Positions 25,981 through 34,768 are shown, counted from the first letter of the stretch. The stretch: 64,000 nucleotides of DNA from Terrirubrum flagellatum (GCF_022059845.1 NZ_CP091851.1:2728001-2792000), one strand, 5' to 3'. Translations and numbers: made by a program. Notes: generated by a model not told the origin, from the letters alone.

Positions 25981-26739
25981 TCACACCTGATCGGAAATGG
26001 CAAAGCGGGGATCGCCAGATTTTTTTCTGGCGATCCATTCTTTAATACCCACGTGCTGCCTAATCTTCGAGGTTTCCTCCGTGATCCGCGAGGCAATTCG
26101 CGCTTCAGCAGCCGCCGCCCTTTCGGCCTCAATTGCTGATCGCTTTCTTGCTTCTTTCGACCATTCTTCAAGTTCGGTCGGGGTGGGCTCTATTCCAACG
26201 AACGACATGACAACGCGGACGAAATCGAACGACGGCCCCGACGGGGGCTGCGTTGCTCGGCTCGCTGAAGACGGCCGGGTCGACGTCAAAGAGAGCTCAA
26301 GCTGTTGATTGCCCAGCAGGAACAGTCGCACGCCAAGCGCCTTTTTCTCATTCGGTCGCCGTCCGTCGAAATCATAGATTAGTTCACGAAAATCCAGCTC
26401 GATATCTGCCACTTTGTCGATGATCGTTGCTATGGTCGAACCGGTCAAAGTGAAACCCGGCCATGGCTCATACTGAACATCCGATCTCTCCCGGCTGAGT
26501 ACATCTCTGAGCTTCCTGGCTCGGCCAGCAATTTTTTTGCTCTCCTCCATCAACTGTTGCTTGGTAGGTTGACTGCCAGTTTCGCTCGTCGCGGCGATAT
26601 AGCTTTGGCACGCCTCAAGAATTCCCCATTCCAAATGGCGAGTGTTCGGAGGCAACTCCTTCAACTGCGGCAAAATCGCCTCTGCAACCTGCTCCCAATT
26701 GATTGCTTCTATTCCAAAGTGTTCCATGTTCGCGATCAA
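25981..26739 (-). CDS. Unknown island protein, 252 aa
   Basis: The product is acidic to neutral and helical, without a signal or membrane segment. Its C-terminal third is rich in charged helices (ELEEWSKEARKRSAIEAERA) and probably forms a coiled coil. The TTG at 26739 overlaps the TGA of the upstream integrase (TTGA), which supports it as a coupled start; ATG 26727 is the alternative. Codon use is less GC-biased than in core genes, in line with an island gene. I do not recognise the family. Confidence 0.65.
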   Translation of the reverse strand: MIANMEHFGIEAINWEQVAEAILPQLKELPPNTRHLEWGILEACQSYIAATSETGSQPTKQQLMEESKKIAGRARKLRDVLSRERSDVQYEPWPGFTLTGSTIATIIDKVADIELDFRELIYDFDGRRPNEKKALGVRLFLLGNQQLELSLTSTRPSSASRATQPPSGPSFDFVRVVMSFVGIEPTPTELEEWSKEARKRSAIEAERAAAAEARIASRITEETSKIRQHVGIKEWIARKKSGDPRFAISDQV

Positions 26740-27962
26740 TGCTCAGGCTTCGGGGTGGGCGGCATTCCGCCATTGCGGCGCAATCGATTGAGCTCTTCCC
26801 CCCACCACGCGGCCATTCGGACGCGCTCCTCCCAATGCTCACCTCGAGCGTAGGCTCGTCGCACGTCGTTCTCTTCGACATGCGCGAGCGCGCGTTCGAT
26901 GGCGTCTCGGGACCAAAGGCCGGACTCGTTCGCCAGTGTGGAGAAACTGCTTCGAAAGCCATGCGCCGAGTGCGCTTCTTGCGAAAAGCCCATCGCGCGC
27001 AGTGCGCCATTCAGAGTGTTTTCGCTAATCGGCCGACGGACCGTGCGGACGCCCGGAAATACCAATCCGGCGACGCCGCGGCCGGTTATTTTGCGCAGAT
27101 CTTTGAGGATCACGATCGCTTGTGGCGGAAGCGGAACGCGGTGTGGTCGTCGCATCTTCGTCCGCGCCCCCGGAATCGTCCAAACAGCAGTTTCGAGGTC
27201 GAATTCTGGCCATTCCGCCAACCGCAGTTCGCCGGGCCGTGGGAAGAGAAGCGCCATCAGTTGCAGCGCTGCGCGCGTCGTCGGCTGACCGTCGAACGCG
27301 TCGATCGCGCGAAGCAGACCGCCAAGCGGCGCAGCCTCGATGATGGCCGCGCGATGCTTCGTCTTTGGCGCCAACAAAGCGCCGCGCAACGCGGAAGTTG
27401 GATCGTTTTCCGCCCTTGCTGTTGCTATCGCAAGGCGAAATACTTCGCCGACGACGCTCCGCAGCCGGCGAGCGCTTTCACGACGGCCCCGCGCCTCAAC
27501 CGTGCGCAGGACGGCCAGCACCTCAGCCGCCTTGATGTCGGCGATCGGCCGGTCGCGTAGAGTGGGCAGCGCAAAGCTGAGCAACCACTCCGTCTTGGCG
27601 ACGGTCGCGGCGGCCCGGTCCTCAGCTTTTTTGCGCGCAATGAGCTCGTCGGCGATAAGACCAAACGTGTCTCGTTCGGCGAGCGCCGCTGCGGCCTTCT
27701 TGGCCAGTCTGTCAGCGGCCGGGTCAAGCCCGTCCTCAAGCAGCGCTTTCGCGGCGTCTCTCGCCTTCCGCGCTTCCTTCAATCCCACCTTAGGATATGC
27801 CCCGACCGGCATCAGCTTCTGACGACCGCCAAATCGATACGCCAAGCGCCATGTTCGAGCGCCGGTGGGCGTGATCCAGAGCTGCAATCCGCCGCCGTCC
27901 GACAGCTTGAGCACCTTTGTCTCAGGCTTGGTGCCGCGAATCGTGACGTCGTCCAGAGCCAT
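26736..27962 (-). CDS. P4-type tyrosine integrase, 408 aa
   Basis: The N-terminus matches the DUF4102 arm-binding domain: LKLSDGGGLQLWITPTGART and RLAYRFGGRQKLMPVGAYPK. The catalytic domain has FPRPGELRLAEW (Arg), HRVPLPPQA, HGFRSSFSTLAN (H-x-x-R) and LAHVEENDVRRAYARG (His and Tyr). Integrases of this type insert elements at tRNA 3' ends. It lies 185 bases from the 3' end of tRNA-Phe. Its own stop overlaps the start of the 252-residue gene. Confidence 0.93.
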   Translation of the reverse strand: MALDDVTIRGTKPETKVLKLSDGGGLQLWITPTGARTWRLAYRFGGRQKLMPVGAYPKVGLKEARKARDAAKALLEDGLDPAADRLAKKAAAALAERDTFGLIADELIARKKAEDRAAATVAKTEWLLSFALPTLRDRPIADIKAAEVLAVLRTVEARGRRESARRLRSVVGEVFRLAIATARAENDPTSALRGALLAPKTKHRAAIIEAAPLGGLLRAIDAFDGQPTTRAALQLMALLFPRPGELRLAEWPEFDLETAVWTIPGARTKMRRPHRVPLPPQAIVILKDLRKITGRGVAGLVFPGVRTVRRPISENTLNGALRAMGFSQEAHSAHGFRSSFSTLANESGLWSRDAIERALAHVEENDVRRAYARGEHWEERVRMAAWWGEELNRLRRNGGMPPTPKPEH

Positions 27963-28147
27963 CGGGAATCGAAGTCGTTGGGTCGGCCGGGAGGCCTGTT
28001 GGAGAATGGCCGAATCCTACCAACAAAAAGAGCGACTGCAAGCAAACGGTCGCGGATATGGCCGAAGGTTCGCGAGGCCTAAAAGCCAGTTTTCTCTCGG
28101 TTTTCCGAAGAGTTGCGAACGATTTTGAATGCTGGCGAAGAAGGAGA

Positions 28148-28223
28148 TGGTGCCCAGGGGCGGAATCGAACCACCGACACTGCGATTTTCAGTCGCATGC
28201 TCTACCAACTGAGCTACCTGGGC
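28148..28223 (-). tRNA. tRNA-Phe (GAA)
   Basis: The minus strand folds into a 76-base cloverleaf with acceptor stem GCCCAGG/CCTGGGC, D-arm AGCTCAGTTGGTAGAGC, anticodon loop CTGAAAA (anticodon GAA), T-arm GGTTCGATTCC and an encoded CCA end. Its 3' end faces the integrase gene at 27962, so it is the likely attachment site of the island. Confidence 0.97.
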
Positions 28224-28264
28224 CCGCGGCAGGTTCGGCTCAGGGCCGCCCGCGAACGGCCGGC

Positions 28265-28293
28265 TGTATAGGAGGTCGATCCGGCCCTGTCGA
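28265..28293 (-). promoter_or_regulatory. Promoter of tRNA-Phe
   Basis: Reading the minus strand, TCGACA (28293-28288) is followed by a 17-base spacer and TATACA (28270-28265). The expected start lies near 28258, about 35 bases before the mature tRNA. The spacing and elements fit a housekeeping sigma factor. Confidence 0.6.
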
Positions 28294-28341
28294 GAGGGCC
28301 GGAGCGGGCTTGTGGATGGCCCAAATCACAGGGCTCGGACG

Positions 28342-28737
28342 TCAGGCGATCGCGGCGCGGCGGCGCAAGGCCATGATCTGGAGCTCCGCGAGAATCGCGA
28401 CGATGGCGGCCTGGCCGACCACGAAAGCGACGCCCAGCGCCGTCGGCTGGAACCAGCCCGTCATCAGCACGAGCAAGCTTTCCACCACCCAGAGCGCGTT
28501 GATCGCGACGGCGCACCAGGCGAGACTCCGCTGTGGCTCGGGCCTGATCGCGAGCCAGGCGACGAAGGCGACATAGGGAACAAGGACGGCCGCCGCGCCG
28601 CGCTGGAAGCCGGCGGGAATTCCGAGCCAGCCCTCAAGCAGATCAGCGCCAGCCAGCAGAAGCGCGGCCATGCCGCCGCTTGCGATCGCGTCGAGCGCAA
28701 GGGCCTGGCGCAGGGTGATGGAGGACAGAACAGACAT
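28342..28737 (-). CDS. Four-helix membrane protein, 131 aa
   Basis: Four hydrophobic helices span nearly the whole chain, with short loops such as IRPEPQRSLAW and a basic end RRRAAIA. ATG 28737 follows GGGAG. It is divergent from the XRE/MmyB regulator gene (28866), and the shared 128-base region suggests regulation by it. I know similar uncharacterised proteins beside such regulators, but not their function. Confidence 0.75.
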   Translation of the reverse strand: MSVLSSITLRQALALDAIASGGMAALLLAGADLLEGWLGIPAGFQRGAAAVLVPYVAFVAWLAIRPEPQRSLAWCAVAINALWVVESLLVLMTGWFQPTALGVAFVVGQAAIVAILAELQIMALRRRAAIA

Positions 28738-28865
28738 CAGGGTCTCCCGGGCAATCGCCGCGGCTCATCCGCGGCTCTGATGCCCGATCCTTTCGCGGCT
28801 GATGTGGCGGGTCGATTACCTCGAAGGTCATTGGATCGCGCCGCCGTCCTGCCTATCGTTGCGGC

Positions 28866-29687
28866 ATGATCACGACTCTCGCCTCTCCCAACGCCGCCAG
28901 CGCCGTTCCGCCTGTCGGCCATCTCCTGCGCGAATGGCGGCAACGCCGGCGCCTCAGCCAGCTCGACCTCGCGCTGGAGGCCGACATCTCGTCGCGACAT
29001 CTCAGCTTCATGGAGACTGGCCGCGCCCAACCGAGCCGGGAGATGCTGCTTCATCTCGCCGAGCAACTGGAGGTGCCCTTGCGCGATCGAAATGTGCTTT
29101 TGACCGCGGCGGGCTTCGCGCCTGTCTTCGCCGAACGCTCGCTGTTGGACCCGGCGCTGACCGCGGCGCGCGACGCCGTCGAACTGGTGTTGAAGGGCCA
29201 CGAACCCTACCCCGCGATCGCCGTCGATCGGCACTGGCTTCTTTCTTCGGCGAATACGCCGGCGCTGATGCTGATGGCGGGCGTCGATGAGGAGCTGGTG
29301 AAGCCGCCGATCAATGTGCTGCGCGTCAGCCTGCATCCGAAGGGGCTTGCGCCGCGCATCGCCAATCTCGGCGAATGGCGCGCTCATCTGCTCGCGCGAC
29401 TGAAGCGACAGATCGAAACCACGGGCGACGCTGTGCTCAGCGCGCTGCTTGAAGAGCTGTCGTCCTATCCGGCGCCACGCGAGCGTCATGGCGCGCGCGA
29501 GGTCAGCGCCATCGCGGTGCCGCTTCAGCTCAAGTCGGACGCAGGGATCATGTCCTTCTTCAGCACGATCACGGTGTTCGGCACGCCTGTGGACATCACA
29601 CTGTCGGAAATCGCGATCGAGGCGTTCTTTCCGGCGGACCAGGCGACGGGCGACATTCTCCGCCGCATGAGCGCGCAGAAGAGCTGA
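28866..29687 (+). CDS. XRE regulator with MmyB-like ligand-binding domain, 273 aa
   Basis: The N-terminal HTH (residues ~18-75) contains LREWRQRRRLSQLDLALEAD and ISSRHLSFMETGRAQPSR, the hallmark of this family. The rest matches the MmyB-like ligand-binding domain: LLSSANTPALMLMAGV, PPINVLRVSLHPKGLAPRI and FSTITVFGTPVDITLSE. Such regulators usually repress a divergent operon, here the membrane protein gene at 28342-28737. The ligand is unknown, although fatty acids have been proposed for this domain. Confidence 0.92.
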   Translation: MITTLASPNAASAVPPVGHLLREWRQRRRLSQLDLALEADISSRHLSFMETGRAQPSREMLLHLAEQLEVPLRDRNVLLTAAGFAPVFAERSLLDPALTAARDAVELVLKGHEPYPAIAVDRHWLLSSANTPALMLMAGVDEELVKPPINVLRVSLHPKGLAPRIANLGEWRAHLLARLKRQIETTGDAVLSALLEELSSYPAPRERHGAREVSAIAVPLQLKSDAGIMSFFSTITVFGTPVDITLSEIAIEAFFPADQATGDILRRMSAQKS

Positions 29688-29702
29688 CGCAAGATTGGCG
29701 GA

Positions 29703-30677
29703 CTATCCCTCCATCTTCACGCCGGCGTCCTTCACCACTTTGCCCCACTTCTCCGTCTCGCTGCGGATGAACTGGCCGAATTCACCCGGCGTCGTGGTCG
29801 TGACGCGCGCGCCGAGCTTCTCGAATTTCTGGCGAATCTCCGGCTGATTGAATGCGCTCACCGTGTCGGCGTTGATCTTGGCGATGATGTCAGGCGGCGT
29901 CTTCGCTGGCGCGGTGACGCCAAACCAGGAGGTCACGTCAAAACCGGGCACGCCGGACTCATCGATAGTCGGAAAATCAAGCGCCGCAAGCACGCGCTGC
30001 TTCGTCGTGACCGCAAGGCCCCTCACCTGCCCGCCCTGCGCCTGCGGCAGCATGAAGGGGATATTGTCGAACATCACATCGACGCGGCCGGTGATGAGAT
30101 CGCTGATCGCCAGCGCCGATCCGCGATAGGGCACATGCGTCATCTCGATGTTGGTCAGCTTCTTGAACAGTTCGCCGCAGAGATGGATCGACGTGCCGGT
30201 TCCGGATGACGCGAAAGTCAGCTTGCCCGCATTCGCTTTCGCATGCGCGATGAATTCCTGCACCGTTTTCGCAGGCGAGGAATTCGGCACCGTCATGAGA
30301 TTCGCAAGCTGGATGCAGAGCGTCACCGGCGCGAGATCAGTCACCGGGTTATATTCCATCTGCTTGTAGATATGCGGATTGATGGTCGCGGTGATCGCGG
30401 TCACCAGCAACGTGTGACCGTCAGGCTCCGAGCGCGCCACCGCGGCGCTGCCGAGATTGCTGCCGGCGCCCGGCCTGTTCTCGACGATGACCGTCGTCTT
30501 CCACAGCTTGCCCCATTCCTCGGCAAGGGTCCGGCCAACAATGTCCGTCGCCCCGCCCGCCGGGAACGGCACGATCAGCTTGACCTGTTTCGAGGGGAAA
30601 GGCTCCGCGCGCACGACAGCCGGGGCGGCGACAAGTCCTGCAACAGCGCCCGCGAACAGGCGTCGATCGATCGGCAT
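29703..30677 (-). CDS. Tripartite tricarboxylate transporter binding protein (Bug/TctC), 324 aa
   Basis: The signal peptide MPIDRRLFAGAVAGLVAAPA is followed by the Bug fold: KQVKLIVPFPAGGATDIVGR, VENRPGAGSNLGSAAVARS and the ligand loop SSGTGTSIHLCGELFK. ATG 30677 has GAGGAA upstream, so the longer start at 30725 is rejected. It would bind carboxylate-like ligands in the periplasm for a TctAB permease, but none is nearby. Orphan Bug proteins are common in this lineage. Confidence 0.92.
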   Translation of the reverse strand: MPIDRRLFAGAVAGLVAAPAVVRAEPFPSKQVKLIVPFPAGGATDIVGRTLAEEWGKLWKTTVIVENRPGAGSNLGSAAVARSEPDGHTLLVTAITATINPHIYKQMEYNPVTDLAPVTLCIQLANLMTVPNSSPAKTVQEFIAHAKANAGKLTFASSGTGTSIHLCGELFKKLTNIEMTHVPYRGSALAISDLITGRVDVMFDNIPFMLPQAQGGQVRGLAVTTKQRVLAALDFPTIDESGVPGFDVTSWFGVTAPAKTPPDIIAKINADTVSAFNQPEIRQKFEKLGARVTTTTPGEFGQFIRSETEKWGKVVKDAGVKMEG

Positions 30678-30844
30678 GGCGTTTCCTCGTTCCGGCCCGC
30701 TTTCCATTGCAGGCTCTTGACCCAAGGCTAGCCGGCGTCCGGCAGGCCGCCAAGGCGCCGGCGCCCGTACGATGAAGCCGGGGACTGACGCCGAAGGCCG
30801 AAACTGGTAGCCACGCCTGCGCGCCCTACGGTAATTTCGGACCC

Positions 30845-31687
30845 ATGAGCACAGACGAGTTCCTTCCCCCTGACGAAGCGCCGCCCGCCGGCCGGCTGCG
30901 CCGCTTCCCGAAGGTGCCGTTCCGCATCCTGATCCCGAACATGATCACGCTGCTCGCGATCTGTTCGGGGCTCACAGCCGTGCGGCTGTCGATGGAAGGC
31001 AAGCTCGAATGGGCGGTTGGCGCGGTGGTGCTTGCAGCCATCCTCGACGCGGTCGACGGTCGCGTGGCGCGGATGCTCAAGGGCACGTCGAAATTCGGCG
31101 CCGAGCTCGATTCGCTCTGCGACTTCGTGAACTTCGGCTGCGTGCCGGCGCTGATGCTCTATTTCTTCTCGTTCAACGGCTACGGCAATTTCGGCTGGAT
31201 CGCCGTGCTGCTATTCGCCATGGCGATGGCGCTGAGGCTCGCGCGCTTCAATGTGATGCTGGACGATCCCGATCGCCCGCCCTTCACCAAAGAGTTCTTC
31301 ACCGGCATTCCGGCGCCCGCCGGCGCTTTGTGCGGCATGCTGCCGATCTATCTCCATCTCATCGGCATGCCGCGCTTTCCCGGCCTGCTCACACTCGAAA
31401 TGATCTATCTGCTCGCCATCGCCGGCATGATGGTCAGCCGGGTGCCGACCTACGCCGCGAAATCCTTCGGCCAGCAGGTGCCGCGCGACATGGTGCTACC
31501 CTTCCTGATCGTGATCGTGGTCTTCGTTGTTCTGTTGGTCAGCTTCCCCTTCATCGTGCTGACGCTGATGACGCTCGGGTATCTCGCCGCGATCCCATGG
31601 GGCGTCTCGCGCTATCGCAGGCTGGCGGCGGAATATGAGGCCGCCAAGGCGGCGAGCGCCCCCACCGAGCCCACAGCGGCGGCCTGA
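30845..31687 (+). CDS. pssA: CDP-diacylglycerol--serine O-phosphatidyltransferase, 280 aa
   Basis: This inner-membrane enzyme makes phosphatidylserine from CDP-diacylglycerol and serine. The CDP-alcohol phosphotransferase motif is complete: Asp71-Gly72-x2-Ala75-Arg76-x8-Gly85-x3-Asp89-x3-Asp93. About eight membrane helices follow, and the C-terminus is Ala/Pro-rich. It supplies the substrate of phosphatidylserine decarboxylase, encoded 4 kb away at 35643-36338; these genes are adjacent in many alphaproteobacteria. A DUF2147 gene follows after 95 bases. Confidence 0.95.
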   Translation: MSTDEFLPPDEAPPAGRLRRFPKVPFRILIPNMITLLAICSGLTAVRLSMEGKLEWAVGAVVLAAILDAVDGRVARMLKGTSKFGAELDSLCDFVNFGCVPALMLYFFSFNGYGNFGWIAVLLFAMAMALRLARFNVMLDDPDRPPFTKEFFTGIPAPAGALCGMLPIYLHLIGMPRFPGLLTLEMIYLLAIAGMMVSRVPTYAAKSFGQQVPRDMVLPFLIVIVVFVVLLVSFPFIVLTLMTLGYLAAIPWGVSRYRRLAAEYEAAKAASAPTEPTAAA

Positions 31688-31782
31688 GCAAGACGTCGAG
31701 CCGGCTTGCATCCGAGGGCGGGTCTCGCGGGTAAAGGCTGAGGCGCGAGCTTTCGCGCCTCCCTTTCGTTCGCGGCCGTCCC

Positions 31783-32157
31783 ATGCGCAAAGCGTTCGCT
31801 CCCCTCGCCATTCTGCCGACATTGGCGACGACGCCGACCTCGGCCGGCTCAAGCTGGATTTTCGGCGACTGGGCGCGTCAGGACGGCGCTTCGCGGGTCA
31901 AAATCCGCAACTGCGGCGCTTCCATCTGTGTCGTAAACACCTGGATCCGCGACCCCAATTCCGGTGAAAAGGTTGGCGATCAGCTGATCCTGAAAGTCTC
32001 GCAAACGGCCGACGGCTGGACCGGCTCCGCCTATGACCCCCAGCGCAAGCTCAAAATGAGCATCACGCTGAAGGGCGACGCGTCGGCTATGACGTCGAGC
32101 GGCTGCGTGCTTGGCGGGCTGTTCTGCAAATCCGCGAGCTGGCGGCGCGCGCGATAG
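31783..32157 (+). CDS. DUF2147 exported protein, 124 aa
   Basis: The pattern GDWARQDGASRVKIRNCG, VGDQLILKVSQTADGWTGSA, YDPQRKLKMSITLKG and LFCKSASWRR matches DUF2147, small periplasmic proteins of unknown role. The N-terminus (MRKAFAPLAILPTLATTPTS) is a short signal-like segment. Four cysteines could form disulfides after export. The DUF1295 gene starts 10 bases downstream. Confidence 0.82.
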   Translation: MRKAFAPLAILPTLATTPTSAGSSWIFGDWARQDGASRVKIRNCGASICVVNTWIRDPNSGEKVGDQLILKVSQTADGWTGSAYDPQRKLKMSITLKGDASAMTSSGCVLGGLFCKSASWRRAR

Positions 32158-32167
32158 CAGCCTTCGT

Positions 32168-32986
32168 ATGGTGTCGCTGGTGAACGCCGCGCTCGCCCTG
32201 CTTCTCGCTGTCATCGCGCTTTGCATCGTCATGGAGTCCGCCACGCTGGCGCAGCGCGCCACCGGCAAATTCGGCTGGGCTGATGTGTTCTGGACTTTCG
32301 GCGTCGGCGCCATCGCGGCCGCCCTTGCTCTGGCGCCTGCGCCGGACGCTCTCTTCGCGCGGCAAGCGCTTGTCGCAGCGCTCGCGATTATCTGGGCGCT
32401 GCGCCTCGGATTTCACATCGCCAGCAGATTGAAGGGAGGCGCGGATGATCCGCGCTACGTGAAACTCCATCGGGAATGGGGCGATCGCGCCAGCGTCAGG
32501 ATGTTCCTGTTCCTGCAGGCGCAGGCTCTGGGCGGCGCGCCGCTCCTCCTCGCCGTGCTGCTCGCTTCGCGCGCGACGCCGGAGCGTCTGACCTTTCAGG
32601 ATTTCGCAGGCGCTGCGATCGGGATCCTCGCCATCGCAGGCGAAGCGGCCGCTGATTTCCAACTCAAGAATTTTGGTCGCGACCCCGATAATCGCGGCAT
32701 GGTCTGCGACAGAGGCCTTTGGGCCTGGTCGCGCCATCCCAATTACTTCTTCGAATGGTTGGGCTGGTTCGCCTATCCCGTGATTGCGATTCAGGCGGGA
32801 AGCGGCGCGTGGTCGTGGCTCGCGCTGCTTGCGCCGATCGCCATCTACTATTTCCTCGTCAATGTTTCCGGCGTCCCGCCGCTCGAACAGCACATGCTTG
32901 TGTCGCGCGGCGACGCCTATCGCGCCTATCAGGCGCGCACGAGCGCCTTCTTTCCTCTTCCTCCCCGTGCAAGGAATTCGCGATGA
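32168..32986 (+). CDS. DUF1295 membrane protein, steroid-reductase/ICMT-like, 272 aa
   Basis: This has six or seven membrane helices. The conserved C-terminal core, LKNFGRDPDNRGMVCDRGLW followed by AWSRHPNYFFEWLGW and LEQHMLVSRGDAYRAYQART, is typical of DUF1295 and of steroid 5-alpha-reductase/isoprenylcysteine methyltransferase relatives. ATG 32168 gives MVSLVNAALALLL; the upstream start overlaps DUF2147. Its stop overlaps the ATG of a cyclopropane-synthase-like gene (ATGA), so the two are coupled and probably act on the same membrane lipid. Confidence 0.88.
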   Translation: MVSLVNAALALLLAVIALCIVMESATLAQRATGKFGWADVFWTFGVGAIAAALALAPAPDALFARQALVAALAIIWALRLGFHIASRLKGGADDPRYVKLHREWGDRASVRMFLFLQAQALGGAPLLLAVLLASRATPERLTFQDFAGAAIGILAIAGEAAADFQLKNFGRDPDNRGMVCDRGLWAWSRHPNYFFEWLGWFAYPVIAIQAGSGAWSWLALLAPIAIYYFLVNVSGVPPLEQHMLVSRGDAYRAYQARTSAFFPLPPRARNSR

Positions 32987-34008
32987 GTCTCGTCTCGCTC
33001 GCCACGAAAGCCGTCGAACGCCTGCCGATCGCAGACCCCATCACGCGCGCCGGCGTCAATTTTCTCGTCGGCCGCACCAGACGACAACTGGCTGTCGCCG
33101 ATTTTTCCGATGAGGCTTTCATCGCCGAACTCGACAAGCGGCCAATCGCGATCAACACGGCCGAAGCCAATGCGCAGCATTACGAAATTCCTGCGGCATT
33201 CTTCGCCAGGGTGCTTGGGCCGCGGCGGAAATATTCATCGTGCCTCTATGTGCGGCCGGACGCCTCGCTCGCCGAAGCGGAGGAATGCGCGCTCGCGGAA
33301 ACCGCCGCCCACGCTGATTTGCACGACGGTCAAAGCATTCTGGAGCTTGGCTGTGGATGGGGTTCGCTATCGCTCTGGATGGCGGAGAGGCTGCCGAAAG
33401 CCAGCATCACCGCTGTTTCAAACTCCCACTCCCAGCGCGCCTATATCGAAGCGGAGGCGGCGCGTCGCGGATTTCAGAATCTCACCGTCATCACCGCCGA
33501 CATCAACGACTTCGCGCCAACACAGACATTCGACCGCGTCGTCTCCGTGGAGATGTTCGAGCATATGTCGAACTGGCGCGCCCTGCTGACGCGCGTGAGG
33601 AGCTGGATCGCGCCCGATGGCCTCCTGTTCATCCATATCTTCGCGCATCGCTCGACCGCCTATCTCTTTTCCCAAGGCGATTCAGACGACTGGATCGGCC
33701 AGCACTTCTTCACCGGCGGCATCATGCCGAGCCACTCGCTGATCCGAAGCTTCAGCGATCTGTTTGCAGTCGAAGAGGAATGGCGTTGGAGCGGAACGCA
33801 TTATGCGCGCACCGCCCGGCACTGGCTCGAGAATTTCGATCGCGCCGCGGCGGAGACCAGGCGGATATTTGACGAGATCTATGGCGAAGAGGCTCCGCTA
33901 TTCATGCGCCGATGGCGGCTGTTCTTCCTCGCAACGGAAGGTCTGTTTGGAAACGATAATGGAAACGCCTGGGGCGCGAGCCATTATCGGCTCCGACCGC
34001 AGAGTTGA
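32983..34008 (+). CDS. Cyclopropane-fatty-acyl-phospholipid synthase-like methyltransferase, 341 aa
   Basis: This is a class I SAM methyltransferase with LELGCGWGSLSLWMAERLP as motif I and SVEMFEHMSNW as the CFA-type EMFEH motif. AQHYEIP followed by FARVLGPRRKYSSCLY matches the substrate-entry region of the family. AAGGA precedes ATG 32983. It methylates acyl chains of phospholipids if it follows the family, but the coupled DUF1295 partner leaves open a different product than simple cyclopropane. It is 37 bases from a convergent phasin-like gene. Confidence 0.9.
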   Translation: MSLVSLATKAVERLPIADPITRAGVNFLVGRTRRQLAVADFSDEAFIAELDKRPIAINTAEANAQHYEIPAAFFARVLGPRRKYSSCLYVRPDASLAEAEECALAETAAHADLHDGQSILELGCGWGSLSLWMAERLPKASITAVSNSHSQRAYIEAEAARRGFQNLTVITADINDFAPTQTFDRVVSVEMFEHMSNWRALLTRVRSWIAPDGLLFIHIFAHRSTAYLFSQGDSDDWIGQHFFTGGIMPSHSLIRSFSDLFAVEEEWRWSGTHYARTARHWLENFDRAAAETRRIFDEIYGEEAPLFMRRWRLFFLATEGLFGNDNGNAWGASHYRLRPQS

Positions 34009-34045
34009 GCGCTCTCGTCATTCGATGTGCGAAGGCGCCGCAGGC

Positions 34046-34420
34046 TCAACCGCGCGACAGGCGGCGCGCATTCTTCCTCACGCGCGCATAGGCCGGACGC
34101 GTCGCGGCGTCCGCCACAGCGTTCAGGCCCGAGGCGAAGCTGCCAATGTCGCCCGGCTGCAGTGCGAGATGGGTCCAGAGCTTCGCCGTCGCGCCGAAGG
34201 CGGCGATGGCGCCTTCCATGCCCGCCTCCCATTTCTCTGTCGTGGCGCGCAACGCCTCGCGCCGCGCCGGCCAGGCGAAAGGGTCGCAGGCGGCCTGAAT
34301 CAGAATCGGCGTTCGCAGCGCAATGGTCACCGCGGCGGCCTGCGCGCTCGATGCGGCCGACCAGAAAGACGTCATCCAGTCCTGCGCCGCGTCAGAGGCG
34401 GCCTGTCGGGCGTTGCGCAT
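34046..34420 (-). CDS. Phasin-like hypothetical protein, 124 aa
   Basis: An Ala-rich helical protein with the pattern WSAASSAQAAAVTIALRTPI and GMEGAIAAFGATAKLW, similar in style to phasin-family granule-surface proteins, although no signature proves it. ATG 34420 has AGGAGAG upstream. It is divergent from infA with ~105 bases between. It ends in the basic tail RVRKNARRLSRG. Other interpretations are open. Confidence 0.65.
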   Translation of the reverse strand: MRNARQAASDAAQDWMTSFWSAASSAQAAAVTIALRTPILIQAACDPFAWPARREALRATTEKWEAGMEGAIAAFGATAKLWTHLALQPGDIGSFASGLNAVADAATRPAYARVRKNARRLSRG

Positions 34421-34525
34421 TGAACTCTCCTGCGGGCCCCCAATGTAAAGGGCGGCCCGCCTGTTCCCAAACCGGGCGGATTCCGCTACTGAACCGCCCT
34501 TCCGCGACCTTTGTAAAGGATGAGC

Positions 34526-34744
34526 ATGTCCAAAGAAGAACTTCTCGAATTTCCCGGCACGGTGTCGGAATTGCTGCCCAACGCCATGTTCCGGGTAAAG
34601 CTTGAAAACGATCACGAAATCACCGCGCATACGGCCGGAAAGATGCGCAAGAACAAGATCCGCGTGCTGGCCGGCGACAAGGTGCTGGTCGAGATGACGC
34701 CCTATGACCTGACCAAGGGTCGCATCACCTATCGTTTCAAATAA
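34526..34744 (+). CDS. infA: Translation initiation factor IF-1, 72 aa
   Basis: The whole sequence is the OB-fold IF-1, which sits in the ribosomal A site during initiation. [18 protein letters not shown] and [20 protein letters not shown] are near-identical to alphaproteobacterial IF-1. Start 34526 gives the canonical 72 residues, with AAGGA six bases upstream; the in-frame ATG 34520 is too close to that site. It begins the infA-maf-yacG unit. Confidence 0.97.
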   Translation: MSKEELLEFPGTVSELLPNAMFRVKLENDHEITAHTAGKMRKNKIRVLAGDKVLVEMTPYDLTKGRITYRFK

Positions 34745-34768
34745 TTTCCGCGATTCGAGCGCCTGACC

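Larger units (their letters stand above)
20834..28223. mobile_element. Putative integrative island at tRNA-Phe
   Basis: This 7.4-kb interval contains three tyrosine recombinases, two excisionase-like helix-turn-helix proteins and an XRE regulator, and ends at a tRNA-Phe gene whose 3' end faces the P4-type integrase. This is the standard geometry of tRNA-integrated elements. Cargo is limited to a secreted ClpP-fold protein, a 130-residue protein and a 252-residue protein. The left boundary is my estimate: no direct repeat of the tRNA end was found by eye, so the element may be decayed or extend further left. Confidence 0.5.

Noticed and set aside
22511-28223. Direct repeat of the tRNA-Phe 3' end as left attachment site
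   Set aside because: No convincing copy of the tRNA end was seen by eye within the window, so the left boundary is left open.
34520-34525. Earlier ATG for infA
   Set aside because: It abuts the ribosome-binding site; start 34526 gives the standard 72-residue IF-1.
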